Notes: generated by a model from the sequence alone, not told the origin. Positions 1-5,840 are shown, counted from the first letter of the stretch. The stretch is DNA of 9,275 bases from Lysobacteraceae bacterium (GCA_003505795.1 DNXT01000237.1:1-9275), one strand, 5' to 3'. A program made the numbers and translations.

Positions 1-1
1 C

Positions 2-28
2 CGCTGGGCGGCGGAGACCGAGGCGTGA
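2..28 (+). CDS. Possible C-terminal end of an upstream gene (partial)
   Basis: In this frame the window opens with eight sense codons (reading RWAAETEA) followed by a TGA stop. All eight codons end in G or C, as expected for coding sequence in this GC-rich genome. The other two + frames either read on into the ldhA leader or have a poorer third-position pattern. The fragment is far too short to name a family. It would be a same-strand neighbour ending about 80 bp before ldhA. This is inference from codon composition only, and the stretch could equally be non-coding. Confidence 0.3.
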   Translation, partial: RWAAETEA

Positions 29-107
29 GGCGGCCGCGGCGGCGCACCTGCGCGCGCCGGATGCGGCGTATCCTGCCGGTTCGGTGTCTCCGCGCCGCGA
101 GGTTTCC

Positions 108-1106
108 ATGAAGGTCGCCGTCTACAGTGCGCGCCGCTACGACAAGCTCATGCTCGAGCGTGCCAACGCCGCGCATGGCCACGAGCTGCTGTTCGTGCAG
201 GATGCGCTCAGCGTCGATACCGTGCCGCTGGCGGCCGGCTGCGGCGCGGTCTGCGTGTTCGTCAACGACGGCGTCGATGCCGCGGTGCTGCAGGCGCTGC
301 AGGAACTGGGCATCGGCCTGGTGGCCACGCGCTCGACCGGCTTCAACCACGTCGATGCGGTGGCCGCGCGGCGGCTGGGCATCGCGGCGGTGCGGGTGAC
401 CGACTATTCGCCGTATTCGGTGGCCGAGTTCACCGTCGGCCTGCTGCTGGCGGTGAACCGGCGCATCGCCCGGGCCAGCCAGCGCACCCGCGACGGCAAT
501 TTCGAACTGGACGGGCTGATGGGCTTCGACCTGCACGGGCGCACGGTCGGGGTGATCGGCACCGGCAAGATCGGGCGCATCTTCGCCGGGATAATGCGCG
601 GCTTCGGCTGCCGGGTGCTGGGCCACGACCCGTTCCCGGCGCCGGCCTTCGCCGGCATCGGCGACTACGTGGCGCTGCCGCAGCTGCTGGCCGAGAGCGA
701 CGTGATCTCGCTGCATTGCCCGCTGACGCCGCAGACCCATCACATCGTCGATGCCGAGGCGCTGCGCCAGGTGCGCCCGGGCGCGCTGCTGGTCAACACC
801 AGTCGCGGCGGGCTGGTCGACACCGAGGCGGTGATCGCCGCGCTCAAGAGCGGACAGCTGGGCGGGCTGGCGATCGACGTCTACGAACAGGAGGCCGAAC
901 TGTTCTTCCAGGACCTGTCCGGCACGGTGATCACTGACGACCTGATCCAGCGCCTGGTGTCGTTCCCGAACGTGATCGTCACCGGCCACCAGGCGTTCTT
1001 CACCCGCGAGGCGATCGGCCAGATCATGGCCACGACCCTGGAAAGCATCAGCGCGTTCGAGCGCGGCGAGCCGCTGCGCAACGCGATTCCGCTGCCGATC
1101 TCGTAG
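108..1106 (+). CDS. ldhA: D-lactate dehydrogenase (D-isomer-specific 2-hydroxyacid dehydrogenase family)
   Basis: Cytoplasmic NAD-dependent enzyme interconverting pyruvate and D-lactate, used in fermentation or lactate turnover. The 332-aa product matches the roughly 329-aa length and full-length pattern of E. coli LdhA, with shared stretches such as VISLHCPLTP, VNTSRGG and TGHQAF. The Rossmann motif GTGKIG begins at residue 151. The family's catalytic Arg, Glu and His fall at R233 (in NTSRGG), E262 (in VYEQE) and H294 (in TGHQAFF), with the family spacing. I chose the ATG at 108 because MKVAVYSARRYDK aligns with the LdhA N terminus and GAGG at 99-102 is a well-placed ribosome binding site; a GTG 24 bp upstream adds eight unmatched residues. 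A TATCCT at 69-74 is only a weak -10 candidate. The TAG stop lies inside a GTAG repeat. Another 2-hydroxyacid substrate is possible, but the LdhA resemblance is close. Confidence 0.9.
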   Translation: MKVAVYSARRYDKLMLERANAAHGHELLFVQDALSVDTVPLAAGCGAVCVFVNDGVDAAVLQALQELGIGLVATRSTGFNHVDAVAARRLGIAAVRVTDYSPYSVAEFTVGLLLAVNRRIARASQRTRDGNFELDGLMGFDLHGRTVGVIGTGKIGRIFAGIMRGFGCRVLGHDPFPAPAFAGIGDYVALPQLLAESDVISLHCPLTPQTHHIVDAEALRQVRPGALLVNTSRGGLVDTEAVIAALKSGQLGGLAIDVYEQEAELFFQDLSGTVITDDLIQRLVSFPNVIVTGHQAFFTREAIGQIMATTLESISAFERGEPLRNAIPLPIS

Positions 1107-1237
1107 GAGCGACTTCAGTCGCGATGGGCTTTCCCATAGGAATCCCCGCACATGATGGGCGGGCTTTTGATGGATCGGCTTTTGCAGCAGGACCTGCTCG
1201 CGCGAAAGCCCCATCGCGACTGAAGTCGCTCCTACGA
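1101..1237. repeat. Inverted pair of GTAG-type palindromic repeats (REPIN-like), probable bidirectional terminator
   Basis: The left arm, 1101-1133, starts TC-GTAGGAGCGACTTCAGTCGC and continues GATGGGCTTTC. The right arm, 1204-1237, is its reverse complement apart from one extra G. Each arm contains a small perfect palindrome, GCGACT-TC-AGTCGC. The 70-nt spacer holds a short AGCAGG-A-CCTGCT palindrome at 1186-1198. A GTAG head followed by a palindrome, in inverted pairs, is the known form of REP/SMAG-type elements of Xanthomonadaceae and pseudomonads, which are thought to be moved by RAYT transposases. The pair fills the gap between the convergent ldhA and lipoprotein genes, where a roughly 33-bp stem in either RNA could end or protect both transcripts; that role is inferred. 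Confidence 0.85.
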
Positions 1238-1256
1238 CGATACTGACTGGGAGGCC

Positions 1257-1544
1257 CTACCAGCTGTACAGCTTCCAGTACACCGGCGCCACGCCGTCCT
1301 TCTGGTTGTCGAAGCGGCCGTCGCCGTCCTTGTCGTACAGGTAGTAGGGCGCGCCGCGCGACGGGGTGATCTTGACCATGCGCAGCTGCCCGGCGACTCG
1401 GTATTCGTCGATCTTGTCGCCGTTGTCCATGGTCTTGCTGGTGACGTCGGCGTCGCGCAGGCTCATCGGCGCCCCGTCGGGGCCGGTGGTGGCGCAGCCG
1501 CCCAGCAGCAGGAGGGAGGCCAGCAGCAGGCTCGCTCGTTTCAT
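1257..1544 (-). CDS. Small DUF2782-like outer-membrane lipoprotein beside polA
   Basis: The product is 95 aa with a lipoprotein signal peptide: basic KR, a leucine-rich core, then the lipobox L14-G15-G16-C17. This leaves a 79-aa mature protein. Alanine after the cysteine, rather than aspartate, suggests sorting to the outer membrane. The mature part has an EYRVAGQLRMVKITPSRGAP core, a YYLYDKDGDG segment and a PVYWKLYSW ending. I recognise this pattern as DUF2782, a proteobacterial family of unknown function also found next to polA in Pseudomonas (from memory). The DKDGDGRFD stretch resembles a calcium-binding loop, but that role is not shown. The start is supported by GGAG at 1553-1556 (reading - strand), eight bases before ATG. 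The gene is divergent from polA and convergent with ldhA. No enzymatic activity can be proposed. Confidence 0.85.
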   Translation of the reverse strand: MKRASLLLASLLLLGGCATTGPDGAPMSLRDADVTSKTMDNGDKIDEYRVAGQLRMVKITPSRGAPYYLYDKDGDGRFDNQKDGVAPVYWKLYSW

Positions 1545-1572
1545 CGTCCAGGCTCCGTCGTGAGTGGACCCG

Positions 1573-1578
1573 ATTATG
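1573..1578 (-). promoter_or_regulatory. Candidate -10 box for the DUF2782 lipoprotein gene
   Basis: On the - strand this reads CATAAT, one base from the TATAAT consensus. It would place the transcription start near 1566 and give a leader of about 22 nt containing the GGAG ribosome binding site. No good -35 hexamer is visible at the right distance, so the call rests on the -10 alone. Confidence 0.4.
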
Positions 1579-1613
1579 CGCGCTGGGAGGTCGGGAGTGC
1601 GCGACCGGCAGCG

Positions 1614-1619
1614 TAGAAT
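1614..1619 (+). promoter_or_regulatory. -10 box of a probable leaderless polA promoter
   Basis: TAGAAT, one mismatch from consensus, ends exactly six bases before the polA ATG, so the expected +1 is the A of the start codon. No purine-rich ribosome binding site lies between it and the ATG. hemF in this window has the same TAGAAT-N6-ATG layout. The -35 region (TCGGGA, 1591-1596) is weak and lies inside a GGTCG/CGACC inverted repeat (1589-1606). Leaderless mRNAs are known to be common in Xanthomonas. Confidence 0.6.
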
Positions 1620-1625
1620 CGCCCG

Positions 1626-4391
1626 ATGAGCAGATTAGTCCTGATCGACGGGTCCAGTTACCTGTACCGCGCGTTCCACGCGCTTCCGCCGCTGACCAAC
1701 GCCCATGGCGAACCCACCGGCGCGCTGTTCGGCGTGGTCAACATGCTGCGCGCCACGCTCAAGGAGAAGCCGGAATACGTGGCCTTCGTGGTCGACGCGC
1801 CCGGCAAGACCTTCCGCGACGAGCTGTACGCCGACTACAAGGCCAACCGCCCGCCGATGCCCGAGGAGCTGCGTTCGCAGGTGCAGCCGATGTGCGACAT
1901 CGTGCATGCGCTGGGCATCGACATCCTGCGCGTCGACGGGGTCGAGGCCGACGACGTGATCGGCACCCTGGCGCTGGCCGCCGCGGCTGACGGCATCGCG
2001 GTGACCATCTCCACCGGCGACAAGGACTTCGCCCAGCTGGTGCGGCCGGGGGTGGAGCTGGTCAACACCATGAGCGGCAGCCGGATGGATTCGGACGCGG
2101 CGGTATTCGACAAGTTCGCGGTCAACCCGGGCCAGATCGTCGACCTGCTGGCGCTGATGGGCGACGCCATCGACAACGTGCCGGGCGTGGAGAAGTGCGG
2201 CCCCAAGACCGCCGCCAAGTGGCTGGCCGAGTACGGTTCGCTCGACGCGATCATCGCCAACGCCGGCAGCATCAAGGGCAAGATCGGCGACAACCTGCGC
2301 GCGGCGCTGCCGCGCCTGCCGCTGAACCGCGAGCTGGTGACGATCAAGACCGACGTGGTGCTGGACAAGCAGGCGCGGGACCTGGCGCTGCGCGCGCCGG
2401 AAACCGAATCGCTGCGCGCGCTGTACGCGCGCTACGGCTTCACCCAGGCGCTCAAGGAGCTGGACGGCGCTGCCGCGGTCCCGGCGGTCGGCGAGACCGA
2501 GCCGGGCCGCGCCCGCGGGACCGGTTTCGTCTCCGCCCCGGTGCCGGCCACCGCGACCGACCTCGATCCGGCGCTGGCCGCGCCCGGCGACTACGAGACG
2601 ATCCTGAGCGCCGAGCGGCTGCAGGCCTGGATCGCGACGCTGCGCGCGGCCGGCCAGTTCGCCTTCGATACCGAGACCGACAGCCTCGACGCGCTGCAGG
2701 CCAACCTGATCGGGCTGAGCTTCGCCGCCGAGCCGGGCCGGGCGGCCTACCTGCCGCTCGGCCACGACTATCCCGGCGCGCCTGCGCAGCTCGACCGCGC
2801 CCAGGCGCTGGAGCGGCTGCGCCCGCTGCTGGAGGACCCGGCGGTGCGCAAGCTCGGCCAGCACGGCAAGTACGACCTGCACGTGATGCGCCGCCACGGC
2901 GTCGCCCTGGCCGGCTACGCCGACGACACCCTGCTGGAGAGCTTCGTGCTGAACTCCGGCAGCGCCCGCCACGACATGGACAGCCTGGCCCGGCGCTACC
3001 TCGGCTACGAGACCGTCAAGTACGAGGACGTGGCCGGCAAGGGCGCCAAGCAGATCCCGTTCGCGCACGTGGGCCTCGACGAGGCGACGAAGTACGCCGC
3101 CGAGGACGCCGATGTCACCCTGCGCCTGCACCGGGTGCTGGCGCCGAAGCTGGCCGCCGAGCCGGGCCTGGAAGCGGTCTACCGGGACATCGAGATGCCG
3201 CTGGTGCAGGTACTGGAGCGGATCGAGGCCAATGGCGTGCAGGTCGACGCGGCCGAGCTGCGCCGGCAGAGCGCGGACCTGTCGCGGCGCATGCTGGCCG
3301 CGCAGCAGAAGGCCACCGAGCTGGCCGGGCGCCAGTTCAACCTGGACTCGCCCAAGCAATTGCAGGCGCTGCTGTTCGACGAGCTGAAGCTGCCGGCGGT
3401 GGTGAAGACGCCTAAGGGCCAGCCGTCCACCAACGAGGAGGCGCTGGAGGCGATCGCCGACCAGCACGAGCTGCCGCGGGTGATCCTGGAGTACCGCGGC
3501 CTGGCCAAGCTGCGCAGCACCTACACCGACAAGCTGCCGGAGATGATCCACCCGCAGTCCGGGCGCGTGCACACCAGCTACCACCAGGCCGGCGCCGCCA
3601 CCGGGCGGCTGTCCTCGTCCGACCCGAACCTGCAGAACATCCCGATCCGCACCGACGACGGCCGCCGCATCCGCCGCGCCTTCGTCGCGCCGCCGGGGCG
3701 CAAGCTGATCGCCTGCGACTACTCGCAGATCGAGCTGCGGATCATGGCGCACCTGTCCGGCGACCCCGGCCTGGTCGCCGCGTTCGAGTCCGGCGCCGAC
3801 GTGCACCGCGCCACCGCGGCGGAGGTGTTCGGGCGCAGGATCGAGGACGTCACCGGCAACGAGCGCCGCGCCGCCAAGGCGATCAACTTCGGCCTGATGT
3901 ACGGCATGAGCGCGTTCGGGCTGGCGCGCCAGCTCGGCATCGGCCGCGGCGAGGCGCAGGACTACATCGCGCTGTACTTCAGCCGCTTCGCCGGGGTGCG
4001 CGATTTCATGGAGAGCACCCGCCAGCAGGCGCGCGAGAAGGGCTACGTGGAGACCGTGTTCGGCCGGCGCCTGTACCTGGACTACATCGCCAGCGGCAAC
4101 CAGGCCCAGCGCGCCGGCGCCGAGCGCGCGGCGATCAACGCGCCGATGCAGGGCACCGCGGCGGACATCATCAAGCGCGCGATGGTCGAGGTGGACGGCT
4201 GGCTGGCCGGCCATGCCGACAAGGCGCTGATGATCCTGCAGGTGCACGACGAACTGGTGTTCGAGGCCGAGCAGGACTTCGTCGAGGAGTTGCGGCGCAA
4301 CGTGGTCGAGCGCATGGCCGGGGCGGCGCGGCTGCGGGTGCCGCTGCTGGTCGATACCGGCGTCGGCGACAACTGGGACGAGGCGCACTGA
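1626..4391 (+). CDS. polA: DNA polymerase I (5' nuclease, 3'-5' exonuclease and polymerase domains)
   Basis: Fills gaps and removes RNA primers in Okazaki-fragment processing and excision repair. The product is 921 aa, close to the 928 of E. coli Pol I, and complete. The 5' nuclease domain (about 1-290) has metal-binding acidics D8, E107/D109/D110, D132/D134 and D180/D183. A divergent linker follows (about 280-320). The 3'-5' exonuclease has D348 and E350 in FDTETD, D417 in GQHGKYD, and Y490/D494 in YAAEDAD, all offset by 7 from E. coli D355, E357, D424, Y497 and D501, so proofreading should be intact. The polymerase domain has motif A DYSQIELR (D698), motif B RRAAKAINFGLMYG (K751, F755, Y759) and motif C QVHDELVFE (D875). 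H413 replaces the Asn420 of E. coli. ATG at 1626 fits the family start and the leaderless promoter. An sX13-like sRNA lies downstream. Confidence 0.98.
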   Translation: MSRLVLIDGSSYLYRAFHALPPLTNAHGEPTGALFGVVNMLRATLKEKPEYVAFVVDAPGKTFRDELYADYKANRPPMPEELRSQVQPMCDIVHALGIDILRVDGVEADDVIGTLALAAAADGIAVTISTGDKDFAQLVRPGVELVNTMSGSRMDSDAAVFDKFAVNPGQIVDLLALMGDAIDNVPGVEKCGPKTAAKWLAEYGSLDAIIANAGSIKGKIGDNLRAALPRLPLNRELVTIKTDVVLDKQARDLALRAPETESLRALYARYGFTQALKELDGAAAVPAVGETEPGRARGTGFVSAPVPATATDLDPALAAPGDYETILSAERLQAWIATLRAAGQFAFDTETDSLDALQANLIGLSFAAEPGRAAYLPLGHDYPGAPAQLDRAQALERLRPLLEDPAVRKLGQHGKYDLHVMRRHGVALAGYADDTLLESFVLNSGSARHDMDSLARRYLGYETVKYEDVAGKGAKQIPFAHVGLDEATKYAAEDADVTLRLHRVLAPKLAAEPGLEAVYRDIEMPLVQVLERIEANGVQVDAAELRRQSADLSRRMLAAQQKATELAGRQFNLDSPKQLQALLFDELKLPAVVKTPKGQPSTNEEALEAIADQHELPRVILEYRGLAKLRSTYTDKLPEMIHPQSGRVHTSYHQAGAATGRLSSSDPNLQNIPIRTDDGRRIRRAFVAPPGRKLIACDYSQIELRIMAHLSGDPGLVAAFESGADVHRATAAEVFGRRIEDVTGNERRAAKAINFGLMYGMSAFGLARQLGIGRGEAQDYIALYFSRFAGVRDFMESTRQQAREKGYVETVFGRRLYLDYIASGNQAQRAGAERAAINAPMQGTAADIIKRAMVEVDGWLAGHADKALMILQVHDELVFEAEQDFVEELRRNVVERMAGAARLRVPLLVDTGVGDNWDEAH

Positions 4392-4431
4392 ACGGAAATC
4401 CTTGCGTCGGTAACTGAACGCGCGGATGAGC

Positions 4432-4468
4432 GATTAATCCCGGTGAATGCGCAGCAGCGGGATGAATC
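4432..4468. other. Imperfect hairpin and repeated TTAATCC motifs between polA and the sRNA
   Basis: GATTAATCCCG (4432-4442) pairs with CGGGATGAATC (4458-4468), ten of eleven positions, around a 15-nt loop. There is no U-tract, so it is at best a weak or Rho-assisted end for polA mRNA. The same sequence carries the first of two exact TTAATCC copies (4434-4440 and 4474-4480); a related CTTAACC follows at 4489-4495. This stretch is clearly less GC-rich than the flanking genes and ends at the sRNA promoter, so it may instead hold regulator binding sites. No function is established. Confidence 0.35.
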
Positions 4469-4531
4469 CGTCCTTAATCCGACAAATTCTTAACCGCGAT
4501 CTTCACGAACTATCAATGTGGGAAGTGGTCA

Positions 4532-4537
4532 TATAGT
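4532..4537 (+). promoter_or_regulatory. -10 box of the sX13-like sRNA promoter
   Basis: TATAGT matches the -10 consensus at five of six positions. It predicts a start at A4543 or A4545, just at the base of the first small hairpin of the sRNA. The -35 position (around 4509-4514) has no good TTGACA match, so the promoter may depend on an activator bound to the AT-richer region upstream. That dependence is inference. Confidence 0.6.
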
Positions 4538-4542
4538 CCGCG

Positions 4543-4666
4543 ACAGGCGCAATACCTGTCGCGGATCTCTCTCCCATCCCCTGGAGAAGATCTCTGGAAC
4601 GGCGACTCCTCCCCAAGTTTCCGTTCCCTGGCCCCGCCGACCTCCCCCTGGTCCGCGGGGCTTTTT
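4543..4666 (+). ncRNA. sX13: sX13-like trans-acting small RNA with three C-rich loops, downstream of polA
   Basis: A transcription unit of about 120 nt with its own -10 box and intrinsic terminator. By eye it folds into a small 5' hairpin (ACAGG/CCTGT, 4543-4559) and three strong stem-loops. The first is GATCT-c-TCTCC/GGAGA-AGATC, 4564-4592, loop CATCCCCT. The second is GGAACGG-c-GACT/AGTT-t-CCGTTCC, 4596-4627, loop CCTCCCCA. The third is the terminator stem, 4631-4661, loop TCCCCCT. Three stable stems with three apical C-rich loops is the published description of sX13 of Xanthomonas campestris pv. vesicatoria (about 115 nt). That RNA represses mRNAs carrying G-rich motifs near their start codons, controls virulence and motility genes and hfq, and works without Hfq. 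Here the loops would offer CCCC to GGGG in targets. A downstream-of-polA position is shared with Spot 42 and ErsA. The exact 5' end is uncertain by a few bases. Homology to sX13 is judged from structure and recollection, not alignment. Confidence 0.8.
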
Positions 4667-4670
4667 ATTT
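4631..4670 (+). terminator. Intrinsic terminator of the sX13-like sRNA
   Basis: GCCCCGC (4631-4637) pairs with GCGGGGC (4655-4661). Inside, GACC pairs with GGTC across a C-C mismatch and closes a TCCCCCT loop. TTTTTATTTT follows directly. This is the clearest Rho-independent terminator in the window, and its C-rich loop is also the third candidate target-binding loop of the sRNA. Confidence 0.93.
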
Positions 4671-4800
4671 TACGCGGCATTAAGTCGGTTCGCACCGCGC
4701 TTCCACATTCGTTTCACAAAAGTAAATAAGGAAAGTCCCTACATCGGGTCGGGACGGATCCCACGCTTCGCGCTTATTGGTCCGCACTCTGACTTCGTTC

Positions 4801-4826
4801 GCAGGAGCGACTTCAGTCGCTCCTAC
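4801..4826. repeat. Compact solitary GTAG-type palindrome between the sRNA and hemF
   Basis: A 26-bp near-perfect palindrome: twelve-base arms with one C-A mismatch and a two-base loop. It shares AGGAGCGACTTCAGTCGC exactly with the two copies near ldhA and ends in GTAG when read on the - strand; the + strand head is GCAG. Instead of the GATGGG tail of the other copies it runs straight into the complementary TCCTAC. It sits 31 bp after the hemF stop, at a convergent junction, so it may terminate or protect the hemF mRNA although no U-tract follows. The 4671-4800 stretch before it shows no gene or clear motif. Confidence 0.8.
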
Positions 4827-4857
4827 ATTCATTCCTGCACGGCGCTGGCGCGCACGC

Positions 4858-5790
4858 TCAGCCGAGCCAGTCGCGCGGCACCAGGTAATCGGCCAGCCGC
4901 GCCTCGGCGCTGCCGGGCTCGGGCTGGTAGCCGTATTCCCAGCGTACCCGCGGCGGCAGGCTCATCAGGATGCTCTCGGCGCGCCCGCCGCTCTGCAGGC
5001 CGAACAGGGTGCCGCGGTCGTAGACCAGGTTGAATTCGACGTAGCGGCCGCGCCGGTATTGCTGGAACTCGCGCTCGCGCTCGCCGTAGGGCGTGTCCTT
5101 GCGGCGCTGGACGATCGGCAGGTAGGCGTCGAGGAAGCCGTCGCCGACCGCGCGCAGGTAGGCGAAGTCGTGCTCGAAGTCGCCGTGCAGGTCGTCGAAG
5201 AACAGCCCGCCGACGCCGCGCGTCTCGTTGCGGTGGCGCAGGAAGAAGTATTCGTCGCACCAGCGCTTGTGCGCGGCGTAGCGTTCCTCGCCGAACGGCG
5301 CGCACAGGTCGCGCGCGGCGCGGTGCCAGTCCAGCACGTCCTGCTCGAACGGATAGAACGGGGTCAGGTCGAAGCCGCCGCCGAACCAGGCCGCCACCGC
5401 CTGCCCGTCGCGCTCGGCACGGAAGTAGCGCACGTTGGCGTGGGTCGTGGGCAGGTAGGGGTTGCGCGGATGGAACACCAGCGACACCCCGGTGGCGCGC
5501 CAGGTGGCGCCGGCCAGTTCCGGCCGGTGCGCGCTGGCCGACGGCGGCAGGCGGCTGCCGGCCACGTCGGAGAAGCCGATCCCGGCCTGCTCGAACACCG
5601 CGCCCTCGCGCAGCACCCGGGTACGCCCGCCGCCGCTGCTTGCCGGGTTCCCGCCGCCGTCGGCGGCGTCGGCGGCACGCTGCCAGCAGTCCTCCTGGAA
5701 ACGGGCCTGGCCATCGGCCGTCTCGATGGCGGCGCAGATGCGGTCCTGCAGGCCGGTGAGGTAGTCGCGTACGCGGTCGAAATCGTTCAT
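4858..5790 (-). CDS. hemF: Oxygen-dependent coproporphyrinogen III oxidase
   Basis: Cytoplasmic enzyme of haem synthesis that uses O2 to decarboxylate two propionates of coproporphyrinogen III, giving protoporphyrinogen IX. The 310-aa product aligns along its length with E. coli HemF (299 aa). Family blocks are GVSLVFHPRNPYLPTTHANV, WFGGGFDLTPFY, WCDEYFFLRHRNE, RGVGGLFFDD and GRYVEFNLVYDRGTLFGL. The four conserved histidines proposed as metal-site or catalytic residues are H107, H117, H156 and H186, each offset by 11 from E. coli H96, H106, H145 and H175. The offset comes from an Ala/Asp/Gly-rich insertion around residues 39-54, encoded partly by a 9-bp tandem duplication. The ATG at 5790 fits the family start and directly follows a leaderless-type -10 box. 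The gene appears monocistronic and is convergent with the polA-sRNA unit. Confidence 0.96.
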   Translation of the reverse strand: MNDFDRVRDYLTGLQDRICAAIETADGQARFQEDCWQRAADAADGGGNPASSGGGRTRVLREGAVFEQAGIGFSDVAGSRLPPSASAHRPELAGATWRATGVSLVFHPRNPYLPTTHANVRYFRAERDGQAVAAWFGGGFDLTPFYPFEQDVLDWHRAARDLCAPFGEERYAAHKRWCDEYFFLRHRNETRGVGGLFFDDLHGDFEHDFAYLRAVGDGFLDAYLPIVQRRKDTPYGEREREFQQYRRGRYVEFNLVYDRGTLFGLQSGGRAESILMSLPPRVRWEYGYQPEPGSAEARLADYLVPRDWLG

Positions 5791-5796
5791 GGGGCA

Positions 5797-5802
5797 ATTC
5801 TA
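5797..5802 (-). promoter_or_regulatory. -10 box of a probable leaderless hemF promoter
   Basis: On the - strand TAGAAT is followed by TGCCCC and then the hemF ATG, the same hexamer and six-base spacing as at polA. No ribosome binding site separates box and start codon. Transcription is therefore expected to begin at or next to the A of ATG. No recognisable -35 hexamer is seen; that region holds the inverted repeat at 5806-5824. Confidence 0.6.
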
Positions 5803-5805
5803 GGG

Positions 5806-5824
5806 GGTCCGGGGGTACCGGACC
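5806..5824. promoter_or_regulatory. Operator-like inverted repeat over the hemF promoter spacer
   Basis: GGTCCGG (5806-5812) and CCGGACC (5818-5824) form a perfect 7-bp dyad around GGGTA. With +1 at 5790 the dyad spans about -16 to -34, where a repressor or activator would contact RNA polymerase. It could also be a plain GC-rich hairpin at the end of the upstream operon. No regulator family is identified. Confidence 0.35.
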
Positions 5825-5840
5825 TGCGGGAGGGGCCTCG

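Noticed and set aside
1635..4388. A 917-codon open reading frame antisense to almost the whole of polA
   Set aside because: In very GC-rich coding sequence the antisense frame that pairs third positions with first positions rarely contains stops. The translation is low-complexity, rich in Arg, Ala, Gly, Val, Leu, Gln and His, and has no recognisable domain, while the polA frame is unmistakable.
4513..5033. Small open frames on both strands over the sRNA and the start of the hemF 3' region
   Set aside because: They cover the sRNA stem-loops and terminator, have no ribosome binding site that I can see, and their translations resemble nothing recognisable.
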